DNA of 64,000 nt from Poindextera sp036272595. GTDB taxonomy: Bacteria > Pseudomonadota > Alphaproteobacteria > Caulobacterales > Caulobacteraceae. Location of the stretch: positions 15,051-79,050 of the forward strand of contig DATAYM010000083.1 of NCBI GenBank assembly GCA_036272595.1. The letters run 5' to 3'. Numbering within the stretch: position 1 is the stretch's first letter; each line of letters starts with the position of its first letter. Of this stretch, positions 18,006 to 27,234 are shown in pieces. The translations under genes and the position numbers were made by a program. The notes beneath the pieces were generated by a model. That model was not told the DNA's origin. It saw only the letters and a program-made list of their open reading frames with translations, and did no database searches.

Positions 18006-19522
18006 GCACGGGCGTGAGCGAACGGCTCGGTTTCGCGACCAAGGTCTCCTATGGCCTGGGCGCGCTGGCTCAGGGGGTCGGCGCGGTGGCGGTGTCGACC
18101 GGGCTCATCAACTTCTACCTGATCTCGGTCGTGGGCTTGCGGCCCGCGGTGGTCGGGGTGGTGGTGCTGATCTCGCTCATCATCGACGCGATCGTCGATC
18201 CGGCGATCGGCCGGTGGTCGGACCAGTTTCGCTCGCCCTGGGGGCGGCGCCATCCCTTCATGTATGCGTCGGCCCTGCCGATCGCGCTCGGCATAATGCT
18301 GCTCTGGCGCCGTCCGCCCGGCCTGTCGACCGACGCCATGGCGATCTACGCGCTGGCGATGCTGGTGCTGGTGCGGCTCGCCGGCGGGTTCTACCAGATT
18401 CCCAGCGACGCGCTCGCGCCGGAGCTGGCGCCGGACTACCACGAGCGCACCAGCCTGATCAGCTGGCGTTGGTTCTTCGGGCTCGCCGGCAGCGTCGGGT
18501 TGGCCGTCGTCGCGGGCGCCGTCTATCTGCGCAAGGACGCCTCGCACCCGCTCGGGCAGTACGATCCCGCCGCCTACGCCAGCTTCGGGGTCATGGCGGC
18601 CATCGTGGCCTTCGTCGCCATCCTGGTCTCGACCGCGGCGACCCAACGCTACATCCCGCGGCTGGCCCGGCCCGTGGCCCGCCGCCAGACGGCCGCCCAG
18701 TCGCTGCGGGAGATCGCCTCGATCCTCTCGCATCCGTCGCTGATCGCGATCATGGTCTCGGGCCTGATCTCCGGCGTGGCGAGCGGGATCTCGGACTCCA
18801 TCGGCCCATTCATGAACTATTATTTCTGGGGCCTGACGCCGCAGGTCGCCAGCGTGCTGGTCGCGTTCGCCGCGCCGGCGGCGCTGGCCGGCCTGTTCCT
18901 CGCCCCCCTCCTCTCGCGGGCGCTCGACAAAAAGCGGACGATGATCACCGTCTTCGCCCTCTCGATGTTCGCCGGCGTGATCCCGGTGTCGCTGCGGCTC
19001 CTTGGCCTCGCCCCGCCCAACGGCTCGTTCTGGATCCCGGTCATGCTGGTGGTCGACCTGGTGGTGGCCGGCACGCTCGCCCTTATCGGCGTGGTCATCA
19101 TGGGCTCGATGGTCGCCGACATCGTCGAGGACAGCGCCGTGAAGACCGGCGTCCGCTCCGAGGGGCTGCTGTTCGCCGCCAGGGGGCTGCTGCCGAAGAT
19201 CACCGGCGGCATCGGCGGGCTGGTCGGCAACCTGATGCTCGAGTTCGTGCACTTTCCCGCCGCCGCCCAGACCGGCCGGGCGGCGGTCGTCGATCCGACG
19301 ATCATGCGCCACCTGGCGCTCGTCGCCCTGCCGGCCGGGGCCGTGCTCAACCTGATCGCGATCAGCGTGCTGGTCTTCTATCGGATCGACCGCGGCGCCC
19401 ACGAAGCCAACCTGGAGGCGCTGCGCCTGGCGGCGGCCGGCGTCGTCGAGCCGCCGATCGTACCGCCAACCGCGGCGGCCGCGCTGCTCGAGGAGCCCGC
19501 GCCGGTCACGCGTCGGGTGTGA
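18002..19522 (+). CDS. GPH-family (MFS) sugar:cation symporter
   Basis: The 506-residue, 12-helix inner membrane protein carries VDPAIGRWSDQFRSPWGRRHPF, the GPH (glycoside-pentoside-hexuronide) signature, after helix 2. A second conserved site, MGSMVADIVEDSAVKTGVRSEGLLFA, is the family's late cytoplasmic motif. It would carry the glycoside or released sugar into the cytosol with a cation. The start overlaps the esterase stop (ATGA). It ends the TonB-esterase-symporter operon; the C-terminal 50 residues are a Pro/Ala-rich tail. Confidence 0.92.
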   Translation: MSTGVSERLGFATKVSYGLGALAQGVGAVAVSTGLINFYLISVVGLRPAVVGVVVLISLIIDAIVDPAIGRWSDQFRSPWGRRHPFMYASALPIALGIMLLWRRPPGLSTDAMAIYALAMLVLVRLAGGFYQIPSDALAPELAPDYHERTSLISWRWFFGLAGSVGLAVVAGAVYLRKDASHPLGQYDPAAYASFGVMAAIVAFVAILVSTAATQRYIPRLARPVARRQTAAQSLREIASILSHPSLIAIMVSGLISGVASGISDSIGPFMNYYFWGLTPQVASVLVAFAAPAALAGLFLAPLLSRALDKKRTMITVFALSMFAGVIPVSLRLLGLAPPNGSFWIPVMLVVDLVVAGTLALIGVVIMGSMVADIVEDSAVKTGVRSEGLLFAARGLLPKITGGIGGLVGNLMLEFVHFPAAAQTGRAAVVDPTIMRHLALVALPAGAVLNLIAISVLVFYRIDRGAHEANLEALRLAAAGVVEPPIVPPTAAAALLEEPAPVTRRV

Positions 19523-19657
19523 AGGCGAAGCGCTCCGCGTTTCCCACGGCGGCTCGGACGGACCTCGAAACCATCAGCTTCGGATTGGCGAGCCGCTGGC
19601 CTATCCTGCCGAGCGACCCGGCGGCGCGGCGCGCGGCCGTCCTCGGCCGGAGCCCCC

Positions 19658-20437
19658 TTGAAGATCGCCACCTTCAACATCAACAACGTCAACAAGCGGC
19701 TGGGCAACCTGCTGGCCTGGCTCGCCGTCGAAGAGCCCGATGTGGTCTGCCTTCAGGAGCTGAAGGCGGAGGATCGGGCCTTCCCCGAACAGGCGCTCAA
19801 GGCGGCCGGGTATGGCGCGGTCTGGCGGGGCGAGCGCAGCTGGAACGGCGTCGCCATCCTGGCGCGCGGCGCGCAGCCCGTGCTGACCCGCCAGATGCTC
19901 CCCGGCGACCCTGACGACCGCCAGGCGCGCTACATCGAGGCCGCCGTCCGCGGGGTGCTGGTCGCTTCGATCTATCTGCCGAACGGCAACCCACAGCCCG
20001 GACCCAAGTTCGCCTACAAGCTGGCCTGGTTCGAGCGGCTGATCGACCATGCCGCCGGCCTCCTCGACACCGGGGCGCCGGTGGTGCTGGCCGGCGATTA
20101 CAATGTGGTCCCGACCGAGGCGGACATCTGGCCCGGCCACCATGAGCAGGCCAACGCCCTCCTGCAGCCGGAAACCCGGGCGGCCTACCAGCGCCTGCTG
20201 GACCAGGGCTGGACCGACGCCTTGCGCGCCCTGCAGCCGGACGGGCCGCTTTGGACCTTCTGGGGCTACCTGCGTCATCGCTGGCCGAACGACAAGGGCA
20301 TGCGGCTGGACCACCTGCTGCTCAGCCCGGCCCTGGCGCCGCGGCTGGCGGCCGGTGGGGTCGGCCGCTGGACCCGCGGCGTAGAGGGGGCGAGCGACCA
20401 CGCCCCGGCCTGGATCGAGCTCGATCCGCCCGACTGA
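19658..20437 (+). CDS. xthA: Exodeoxyribonuclease III
   Basis: The 259-residue enzyme has the EEP fold: MKIATFNINNVNKRLGNLL, VVCLQELKAEDRAFP (catalytic Glu), SWNGVAILAR, SIYLPNGNPQPGPKFAYKL, LAGDYNVVP (Asp and Asn) and the C-terminal GASDHAP. It acts as a 3'-exonuclease and AP endonuclease in base excision repair. The start is TTG, since no ATG or GTG is placed suitably and the family begins exactly with MKIATFN. Length matches bacterial XthA. Confidence 0.95.
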   Translation: MKIATFNINNVNKRLGNLLAWLAVEEPDVVCLQELKAEDRAFPEQALKAAGYGAVWRGERSWNGVAILARGAQPVLTRQMLPGDPDDRQARYIEAAVRGVLVASIYLPNGNPQPGPKFAYKLAWFERLIDHAAGLLDTGAPVVLAGDYNVVPTEADIWPGHHEQANALLQPETRAAYQRLLDQGWTDALRALQPDGPLWTFWGYLRHRWPNDKGMRLDHLLLSPALAPRLAAGGVGRWTRGVEGASDHAPAWIELDPPD

Positions 20438-20536
20438 GCCGCCGACGCCCCCGCGGGCCGGTCTGGCGATGCTTAGTCCGCCCAGGTTCTGCAGCGGCGA
20501 CGGGGAAATCGTTCCAGCGCCGGGCCCGGCGGCAGA

Positions 20537-21751
20537 CTATCCTCTCCGACCTGGCAGGTCGCGAAGGGACTGGCGCAGGTTTGCGGAATCGCCGCCGGCG
20601 TCGGAGGCTTCGGCTCCGATCGACCCATCCGAGAGTCCGCGCACGAGCCGGCGTGCGATAATACCGCGCGCACCGCGTTCCCAATGGTCAGGCGTCGCAT
20701 CCTGCGGCAGCCATCCCGACAATGGAATGAGCAGGTAGTGGGCCAGGCCCTCGACCTGAGGCTCATAGGTCGCGCGGACAGCCGCGAGCGTCTGCTCGGC
20801 GTCGGGACCGCCGTTCCATTTCAAGCCGACCTCCTCGAACAGCGCCAGCATGCTTTCGAAGTCCGCCGCGCCCAGTCGTGTCTCGGAGGTCGGCGAGCGT
20901 GGCGGAATCCAGAAGGACCAGGCGAGTTCGATCACCACCTCGCGCGCGATGGCGAAGGTCATCCGGGCCTGCAACGGCTTGATGTCTTCGACGCCCACGA
21001 GGATGAGGGCGCAGGCGTCCATGATCGTGGTCAGAGCCGCCAGCCAGGACTGATCGTCATGCTGGGAGCGATAGTAGGCCAGCATCGGGTAGGACAGATG
21101 GCTCTCCAGGAGTTCGGCTCCCCAGATTTCCCAAGCTCGCAGCAGTTCGTCCAGCTTCTCCAGTCCGCCGCTCTCGGCGTGGCGGCGCAGCAATTCGACG
21201 GGCGACGGCGGCGAGCCAGCGCGCCCATCCAATTGGATGATGTGCGCCTCGCGGCGGGAAAAGAGCTGATACAGCACCGGCAGGTAGCCGATGACGACGG
21301 CGATGAATCCGAAGCCGGTTCCCGCCTCGGCCACCGCGACGATGCGGCCAGCGCTGGTGTGGGGCACCACATCGCCAAAGCCGAGCGTGAAGAAGGTGAC
21401 GCCGCTCAGGTAGAATTGCGCGGCAAGAGGAGAGCTCGGTCGCCCCCCCAGACGCGCCTGCAGCGCCCATTGCAGCAGGCCGAATCCGACGATGAGCAGC
21501 GCCGCCCAGACGGCGAACAGGATCATCATGGCCAGCGGGCCGTAGACGCAGAGGAATTTCTCACGTTGCGCCGGCTTTGGAATGGCTCGGCCGACACGCG
21601 CCCAGACCGTCCATGAGCCGACGAAGAACAGCCGCATCAGGCGAGCGCGCCGATGCACCCGGCGCGGCAGAAGCATCACTTCAAAAGCGTCCTGCAGGAC
21701 CAGGGTCAGCAGCAGACCGGCCAGGACGAGGGCTAGGATCTGGGCGGCCAC
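20537..21751 (-). CDS. Two-TM ion channel (K+ channel-like) with long cytosolic domain
   Basis: The 404-residue protein starts with GTG. It has an N-terminal hydrophobic helix, a helix near residues 70-95 and the pore segment FYLSGVTFFTLGFGDVVPHT, which resembles the potassium-channel filter TVGYGD but reads TLGFGD, then a last helix (FGFIAVVIGYLPVLYQLF). About 230 C-terminal residues are cytosolic, beginning SRREAHIIQLDGRAGSPP and mostly helical. No RCK nucleotide-binding motif is obvious. Selectivity is inferred only from the filter. Confidence 0.83.
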   Translation of the reverse strand: MAAQILALVLAGLLLTLVLQDAFEVMLLPRRVHRRARLMRLFFVGSWTVWARVGRAIPKPAQREKFLCVYGPLAMMILFAVWAALLIVGFGLLQWALQARLGGRPSSPLAAQFYLSGVTFFTLGFGDVVPHTSAGRIVAVAEAGTGFGFIAVVIGYLPVLYQLFSRREAHIIQLDGRAGSPPSPVELLRRHAESGGLEKLDELLRAWEIWGAELLESHLSYPMLAYYRSQHDDQSWLAALTTIMDACALILVGVEDIKPLQARMTFAIAREVVIELAWSFWIPPRSPTSETRLGAADFESMLALFEEVGLKWNGGPDAEQTLAAVRATYEPQVEGLAHYLLIPLSGWLPQDATPDHWERGARGIIARRLVRGLSDGSIGAEASDAGGDSANLRQSLRDLPGRRG

Positions 21752-21876
21752 TCAGACCTGCCTGACGGCTTGGCCGCAACCACCGGGGCGAGCGGGCTGA
21801 GACGCGCGATTGGTTTGCATTGAGCTGCTCCAGGGGGGGTGGCGCGCCGCGGTCAGCCGCATCACGGGTCGCGAAA

Positions 21877-21908
21877 AGGCCCCGGCAGGTCGGGGGACGC
21901 CGGGGCCT
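21877..21908 (-). terminator. Strong hairpin with U-tract on minus strand
   Basis: The arms AGGCCCCGGC and GCCGGGGCCT form a perfect 10-bp stem around a 12-nt loop. On the minus strand it is followed by TTTT, so it fits an intrinsic terminator for transcription coming from the tRNA-Arg gene 220 bp away. Confidence 0.6.
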
Positions 21909-22128
21909 GGATTGAGCCTAGGTGAGGCGGGCGTCGCAGGCCCAATCGATTTGTAAACCGTCGCTTGGCGCGTGAGTTCCGCCGGGCGGCCCCGAGAAGG
22001 TTCAGCCCGTGAAGACGGCCGGCGTCCGTCGACCTCCGGCCGCGCCCGTTGCTCCGTCATAGGCGCCCCACCAATGCCCCCAGGCGGCTCGGTCGCGGGG
22101 AAGGTGTCCTCGTAAGGACTTGAGTTTT
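21909..22128. other. Non-coding stretch between tRNA-Arg and its putative terminator
   Basis: The gap between the channel start (21751) and the tRNA (22129) is 377 bp. Apart from the hairpin at 21877 I see no convincing gene; the open frames here are low-complexity Pro/Arg/Ala shadows. The 220 bp may be a long tRNA 3' trailer, or may hide a small RNA ending at the hairpin. Confidence 0.4.
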
Positions 22129-22205
22129 TGGCGGCCAGGACGGGACTCGAACCCATGACCTTCGGTTTAGGAAACCGCTGCTCTATCCTGCTGAGCTACC
22201 CGGCC
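22129..22205 (-). tRNA. tRNA-Arg, anticodon CCT
   Basis: The 77-nt gene folds as a cloverleaf with acceptor stem GGCCGGG/CCTGGCC (one G-U pair), D stem GCTC/GAGC, anticodon loop TTCCTAA and T arm ATGGG-TTCGAGT-CCCGT. The anticodon CCT reads AGG. The discriminator is G and CCA is encoded. A G27-A43 mismatch tops the anticodon stem. Confidence 0.97.
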
Positions 22206-22239
22206 GCGAGGCAGCGGTCATAGCGCAAAGGGCGGGGGG

Positions 22240-22998
22240 ATGCGAAGGCTGTTGATCGCCTGGACGCTGATCGCGGCGGCGCTGGCCGGCTGCGGCGAGG
22301 GCGGCGGCCTCGACCGGCTGTCGGCCGGCGAGCGGGGCAGGGTGGTCTCCGTCCGCTCCGGCGACGAGCTGGTGCTGGACAGCGGCCTCGACGTGCGGCT
22401 GGCGGGCGTCGAGACGCCTTGGATGGACGAGCCGGGCGGCCCGGGCGCGCAGGCCTACCTGAACAGCCTCGCCCTCGGGCGCGAGGTGCAGCTGTTCTAC
22501 GGCGGCGCGCGGCGCGATCCGCGCGCCCGGGCCCTGGCCCAGGTGCGGCTGGACGACGGGCGAACCTGGGTGGAGGGGGCGCAACTGCGCGCCGGCTGGG
22601 CGCGGGTGCGCACCTTCGCCGACAACCGCGCGCTGGCGGCGCCGATGCTCAGTGACGAGGCCCATGCGCGGCGCGCCAAGCTCGGTCTCTGGGCGCTGCC
22701 GGACTACGAGGTGCGGTTGCCGCAGGAGGTGGGCCGCGACATGCGCGGCTATCAGATCGTCGAGGGCCGGGTGGTCAGCGTCACCCCGGCCCGCGGCGGG
22801 ACCTATCTCGACTTCAACCGCGCCAGGTCAGGCTTCGCGGCGGTGATCGATCCGCACGCGGTCGGCGACCTGGCGGCCGCCGGTCTGGCGCCGGCCGACC
22901 TGGTCGGCCGGCTTATCCGGGTGCGCGGCATGGTCGGCTGGGACGGCCTGATGCGGATCGACCATCCCGAGCCGATCGAACTGCTCAAGGAGCGCTAG
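22240..22998 (+). CDS. Staphylococcal-nuclease-fold lipoprotein, active site altered
   Basis: The 252-residue protein has a lipobox (LIAAALAGC), so it is probably a lipid-anchored envelope protein. Residues 35-155 resemble the SNase (thermonuclease) barrel: SGDELVLDSGLDVRLAGVETP and DPRARALAQVRLDDG. Compared with the Staphylococcus enzyme the first catalytic Arg is kept (VRLAGVETP), but the Asp40 position is Glu and the Glu43 general base position is Trp (ETPW). A C-terminal OB-like domain (RVVSVTPARGGTYLDFNRAR, then LIRVRGMVGWDG) follows. It may bind rather than cut nucleic acid. It converges with carD. Confidence 0.82.
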   Translation: MRRLLIAWTLIAAALAGCGEGGGLDRLSAGERGRVVSVRSGDELVLDSGLDVRLAGVETPWMDEPGGPGAQAYLNSLALGREVQLFYGGARRDPRARALAQVRLDDGRTWVEGAQLRAGWARVRTFADNRALAAPMLSDEAHARRAKLGLWALPDYEVRLPQEVGRDMRGYQIVEGRVVSVTPARGGTYLDFNRARSGFAAVIDPHAVGDLAAAGLAPADLVGRLIRVRGMVGWDGLMRIDHPEPIELLKER

Positions 22999-23498
22999 GC
23001 GGCCTTCTGCAGCGACTTGTTGAGGATGCCGATGGCCGCGTCGCGGTCGATCTGCTCGATGGCCGCCACCTCGCGCGCCATGCGGTCCAGCGCCGACTCA
23101 TAGAGCTGGCGTTCGGAATAGGACTGCTCCGGCTGGTTCTCGGCGCGGTGCAGGTCGCGCACCACTTCGGCGATGGAGATCAGGTCGCCGGAGTTGATCT
23201 TGGCTTCATATTCCTGGGCGCGGCGGCTCCACATGGTGCGCTTGATGCGGGCGCGACCCTTCAGGGTGGTCAGGGCCTGGGTCACCACCATGCCGGCGGC
23301 CAGCGCGCGCAGGCCGGCGGTCTTGGCCTTCTTGGTCGGCACGCGCAGGGTCATCTTCTCGTGGTCGAAGGTGATCACATAGACTTCAAGGCTCAGCCCG
23401 GCGACTTCCTGGTTCTCGATCCCCACCACCGTGCCGACGCCGTGCGCCGGATAGACGACGTGATCGCCAAGGGAAAAATCGTGAGCGCTCTTGTTCAT
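22995..23498 (-). CDS. carD: CarD family transcriptional regulator (CdnL-like)
   Basis: The 167-residue protein begins MNKSAHDFSLGDHVVYPAHG, the RNA polymerase-interaction (Tudor-like) domain of CarD/CdnL, and has a helical C-terminal DNA-binding domain. CdnL stabilises open complexes at housekeeping promoters in alphaproteobacteria. Two adjacent ATGs (23501, 23498) follow GAGAGGAC; the second has better spacing. Its stop overlaps that of the nuclease-fold gene. Confidence 0.93.
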   Translation of the reverse strand: MNKSAHDFSLGDHVVYPAHGVGTVVGIENQEVAGLSLEVYVITFDHEKMTLRVPTKKAKTAGLRALAAGMVVTQALTTLKGRARIKRTMWSRRAQEYEAKINSGDLISIAEVVRDLHRAENQPEQSYSERQLYESALDRMAREVAAIEQIDRDAAIGILNKSLQKAA

Positions 23499-23776
23499 CA
23501 TTGTCCTCTCAAAGTCCAAATCGCCCCACCAAGGGGCTGGACCGTCCTTCAGGCCGCGACGGGCGACAGCACAGCGCCCGCAAAAGGAAGCGGGCGGCCT
23601 GGACCCGGTTTGCGAATATCGCTTACGACACCCTTCGCCTTCGATCAGGCGCGCGTCAGCTAGGACGGCTAGTCTTCAACCAAGACGCCAAAGCGCAACC
23701 TGCGCTCCACGCCAACAGACAACCTATCACAAAGTTGAGCCGGATGAAAGGGTTGCGACGCCGCAGCCCCCGGGGC

Positions 23777-24118
23777 TCACGAGCCCTTGCCGGGTTTTTC
23801 GCTGAAATATTTCTCGAACTTGCCGGTCTCGCGCTCGAAGTCGTCGGCGTCGGCGGGCGGCACGCCCTTCAGCGTGATGTTCGGCCAGACCCTGGCGTAT
23901 TCGGTGTTGATTTTCAGCCACTTGCCGTCGGGCTCGTCCTCGGTGTCCGGCTTGATCGCGTCCACCGGGCATTCCGGTTCGCAGACGCCGCAGTCGATGC
24001 ATTCGTCCGGGTGGATCGCCAGGAAATTTTCGCCCTCGTAGAAGCAGTCGACCGGACACACCTCCACGCAGTCCATGTATTTGCACTTAATGCAGGCGTC
24101 GGTGACGATGTAGGTCAT
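23777..24118 (-). CDS. fdxA: 7Fe ferredoxin
   Basis: The 113-residue protein starts TYIVTDACIKCKYMDCVEVC and carries the second cluster CIDCGVCEPECPVDAI. The cysteine pattern is that of FdxA ferredoxins with one 3Fe-4S and one 4Fe-4S cluster. The C-terminal extension with WLKINTEYARVWPNIT is typical of proteobacterial FdxA. It is a soluble electron carrier. It sits between the S4/helicase pair and carD on the same strand, the common alphaproteobacterial order. Confidence 0.96.
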   Translation of the reverse strand: MTYIVTDACIKCKYMDCVEVCPVDCFYEGENFLAIHPDECIDCGVCEPECPVDAIKPDTEDEPDGKWLKINTEYARVWPNITLKGVPPADADDFERETGKFEKYFSEKPGKGS

Positions 24119-24182
24119 CGATAACTCGTCAAAAGGCCGGCCGGCCGGAAGCCGCGTCTATTTGGGCGATGCACGGCGCTTG

Positions 24183-24494
24183 TCAATGCGCAGTCTGCTC
24201 ATCACCCGGCGAGGGATTCTGCAAGGGGGCGTAGAGGCCCCTGGCTTCGTCCGCCGGCCCGCGCCGCTCGCCCAGCTGTTCCACCCGGACCGCGATCAGC
24301 CGGCCGCCCAGCGCAAAGACCAGGCTGTCGCCGCATTTCAGGGTCCGGGCGGGCTTGTCGACGCGGCTTTCCGCCTGGCCGCGGGTCAGCCGCAGCCGGC
24401 CGGCCTCGACGAAGCGGGCGGCCAGGGAGCGGGTCTTGAAGAAGCGCGCGCGCCAGAGCCAGACGTCGACGCGGCAGGCGCCCTCCTCGTTCAT
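24183..24494 (-). CDS. S4-domain RNA-binding protein (Hsp15-like)
   Basis: The 103-residue protein has the S4 fold: RVDVWLWRARFFKTRSLAAR, VEAGRLRLTRG and KCGDSLVFALGGRLIAVRV. It resembles Hsp15 (HslR), which binds free 50S subunits with stalled nascent chains. Its start overlaps the helicase stop (ATGA), so the two are translationally coupled and probably share a role in RNA or ribosome metabolism. Confidence 0.9.
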   Translation of the reverse strand: MNEEGACRVDVWLWRARFFKTRSLAARFVEAGRLRLTRGQAESRVDKPARTLKCGDSLVFALGGRLIAVRVEQLGERRGPADEARGLYAPLQNPSPGDEQTAH

Positions 24495-27037
24495 GAGGCG
24501 GCGGCGCGGCGCGGGCGCCGACGCCGGGGCCGGCGCTTCGGCGCGGGGGTGAGGGCGGCCAGCGCCGCGAAGGGCGACGGGCTCGCAGCGGCCGGCTCGG
24601 CCGCGCGGGGCTTTTGCGCCTGGCCGCGCCGGCGCCAGGCGGACGGATCATCGGCCGCGGCCTTGCGGGCGCGGGCATAGCCGAGGCCGCGCAGCATCTG
24701 GTCGGCCTGCGGCCGGCTCAAGCCGAGGGCGGCGATGACGGCGTCGTCGAGGACCGCCGCGCCGCCCGCGCGCGGCGCGGCGCGCAACGCCCCGTCCAGC
24801 CGCTCCAGCGCCTGCACCGGCGCGGCAAGCCCCGCTACCGCCCGCAGGCCGAGGGCCGACAGCGTGGTCGCGGCCGGCGCGGGCTCGGGCAGGGCGGTGA
24901 CGGCGTCGGCCGCCGGCCGCCAATGCGGCGACCAGAGCGCCGCGAAGGCGGTGGTGAAGGCGATGGCGTCGGCCTCCAGCAGCCGGGGCAGGAAAAGGCT
25001 GAAGGCGCCGAAGCGGACGCCGAAGCCGCGCAGGATGCGCCGCTCCACCTGGCTCAGCGTGCGCACGTCGGCCTCGACCGGGGCGCGGTCGATGATCCCG
25101 CCCGCCTCGACCAGCCGGTAGGCCAGGCCGCGCGCCAGGCCCTTGATGCGGCCTTCCGACACCGCCGACTTCAACGCCCGCAGCGGCGCGAGCCGCCGCG
25201 CGGCCTCGGCGGCGACGAAGGCCTCCAGCCGCCGGGTCGCCCGCTCGCGCGCCGGCGCCGGACCCAGCTGTCCCAGCAGCCGGACCCGCGGCGAAAACAG
25301 GCCGCCGCCGCTCAACTGGCCGGTGGCCTGGCCGCGCCACAGCACCATGCCGTTGGGCAGGATGGAGAAGGCCTCGTCGGCCTCCGCCGCCAGCCGTCCC
25401 AGCCGCCGGGCGACCTCGGGGCCGATGGCGCGTTCGGCGGCGGCGCGCAGGGCCTTGTCCTCCAGCGCGCTGGCGCCGCGCGCCGGGTCGAAATGCGCGC
25501 CGGTCAGGCGGCCGACATAGTGGCCCTCGACGGTCACCGCGCCATCGGCGGCGATGCCGGCCAACAGCGTGTCGCTGACGTGCAGGCCGCGCATCAGGGC
25601 GCTGGTGCGCCTGTCGATGAACCGCTGCATCAGCCGCTCGTGCAAGGTGTCCGAGAGGCGGTCCTCGAGCGCGCGGGTGCGGCCCTGCCAATGGGCCGGG
25701 TCGCGCAGCCAGTCGGCGCGGTGGGCGACATAAGCCAGGGTGCGCACGCTGGCCAGCCGCGCCGACAGGGCGTCGATGTCGCCGTCCAGCCGGTCGAGGC
25801 CGCGGAACTGGCCCTGGGCCCAGTCCTCCGGGATGCGCCGGTCGCGCTCCGTCAGGTGGTGGAAGACGGTGCCGGCGAAGCGGGTGTGGTCGTCCAGGGT
25901 GGTCTTGCGGAAATCCGGGATCTGGCAGACGTCCCACAGCCGGGCGAGGTTGGAGCGGTCCTTGGCGCGGCGGCGGACGTCCTCGTCGCCGGCCAGCCGG
26001 TTCAGCACCGTCTCGTCCAGGCTTTCTTCCGACAGCTTCAGCCCGGCGCGCGGCGGCGGGGCGGTCAGCGAGCGCTGCAGCTCGGTCAGCGAATCGAAAT
26101 CCAGGCGGCTGTTGCGCCACTCGGCGGCGAGCACCGGCTCGAAGGCGTGGTTCTCCACCTGGGCGCCCAGGTCCGGGTCGATGTCCGGGCAGTCGCCGGT
26201 GACGCCGAAGGTCCCGTCGCGCAGATAGCGGCCGGCGCGGCCGGCGATCTGGCCGATCTCCTGCGGCGCCAGCCAGCGGGTGCGGCGGCCGTCGAACTTG
26301 CGCAGGCCGGCGAAGGCCACATGGCCCAGGTCCATGTTCAGGCCCATGCCGATGGCGTCGGTGGCGACCAGGAAATCCACCTCGCCCGACTGGAACAGCG
26401 CGACCTGGGCATTGCGGGTGCGCGGGCTGAGCGAGCCCATCACCACCGCCGCGCCGCCGCGCTGGCGGCGGATCAGCTCGGCGATGGCGTAGACCGCCTC
26501 GGCCGAGAAGCCGACCACGGCGCTGCGGCGGGGCAGGCGGGTGAGCTTGCGCGGGCCGTCATAGGTCAGGCGCGAGAAGCGCTCGCGGCCGACGATCTCG
26601 GCGTCGGGGCAGAGGCGGCGGATCAAGGGCGCCATGGTCGCCGCGCCCAGCAGCATGGTTTCCGACCTGCCGCGCGCGCGCAGCAGCCGGTCGGTGAAGA
26701 CGTGGCCGCGCTCGGGGTCGGCGGCCAGCTGGATCTCGTCGACCGCCAGGAACTCCACCGCCCGGTCCAGCGGCATGGCCTCGACGGTGGCCACGTAATA
26801 TTGCGGCCGCGGCGGGACGATCTTCTCCTCGCCGGTGATCAGCGCCACCGAGCGGACTCCGCGGGCCTTGACCACCCGGTCGTAGATTTCGCGGGCCAGC
26901 AGCCGCAGCGGCAGGCCGATCATGCCCGAGGCGTGGCCCAGCATGCGCTCGACCGCCAGGTGCGTCTTGCCGGTGTTGGTGGGGCCAAGCACGGCGACCA
27001 GCCGCGACGGCGCCGCTCCGTTCGAACGACCGCTCAT
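24491..27037 (-). CDS. SUV3-like ATP-dependent helicase
   Basis: The 848-residue protein has Walker A GPTNTGKT, a DEIQ box (AVDEIQLA), and helicase motifs VATDAIGMGLNM and IGQIAGRAGRYL, matching the SUPV3L1/Suv3 group of DExH-type RNA helicases. The Suv3 C-terminal helical part follows; the last ~100 residues are alanine/arginine-rich with a basic end (PKRRPRRRRPRRAA). It probably unwinds RNA during decay. It is coupled to the S4 protein downstream; fdxA and carD follow. Confidence 0.92.
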   Translation of the reverse strand: MSGRSNGAAPSRLVAVLGPTNTGKTHLAVERMLGHASGMIGLPLRLLAREIYDRVVKARGVRSVALITGEEKIVPPRPQYYVATVEAMPLDRAVEFLAVDEIQLAADPERGHVFTDRLLRARGRSETMLLGAATMAPLIRRLCPDAEIVGRERFSRLTYDGPRKLTRLPRRSAVVGFSAEAVYAIAELIRRQRGGAAVVMGSLSPRTRNAQVALFQSGEVDFLVATDAIGMGLNMDLGHVAFAGLRKFDGRRTRWLAPQEIGQIAGRAGRYLRDGTFGVTGDCPDIDPDLGAQVENHAFEPVLAAEWRNSRLDFDSLTELQRSLTAPPPRAGLKLSEESLDETVLNRLAGDEDVRRRAKDRSNLARLWDVCQIPDFRKTTLDDHTRFAGTVFHHLTERDRRIPEDWAQGQFRGLDRLDGDIDALSARLASVRTLAYVAHRADWLRDPAHWQGRTRALEDRLSDTLHERLMQRFIDRRTSALMRGLHVSDTLLAGIAADGAVTVEGHYVGRLTGAHFDPARGASALEDKALRAAAERAIGPEVARRLGRLAAEADEAFSILPNGMVLWRGQATGQLSGGGLFSPRVRLLGQLGPAPARERATRRLEAFVAAEAARRLAPLRALKSAVSEGRIKGLARGLAYRLVEAGGIIDRAPVEADVRTLSQVERRILRGFGVRFGAFSLFLPRLLEADAIAFTTAFAALWSPHWRPAADAVTALPEPAPAATTLSALGLRAVAGLAAPVQALERLDGALRAAPRAGGAAVLDDAVIAALGLSRPQADQMLRGLGYARARKAAADDPSAWRRRGQAQKPRAAEPAAASPSPFAALAALTPAPKRRPRRRRPRRAAAS

Positions 27038-27234
27038 GGACGGAAAGTGGAGGATTCCACCCGCGCAAACAAGCGCGGCGGGGCGGCGAAAGCGCGCCTG
27101 CGGCTCAGGTTAAGAAGCGTGGTAAACGGCTCGGAACGGCGGCGAAACGAATCATGTCCGAATCAGCGACCCCCGCCGATTCGGCCTTTGTTCCCTACGA
27201 GATATGGTAGCCGAACCGCGAACAGACACAAGCC

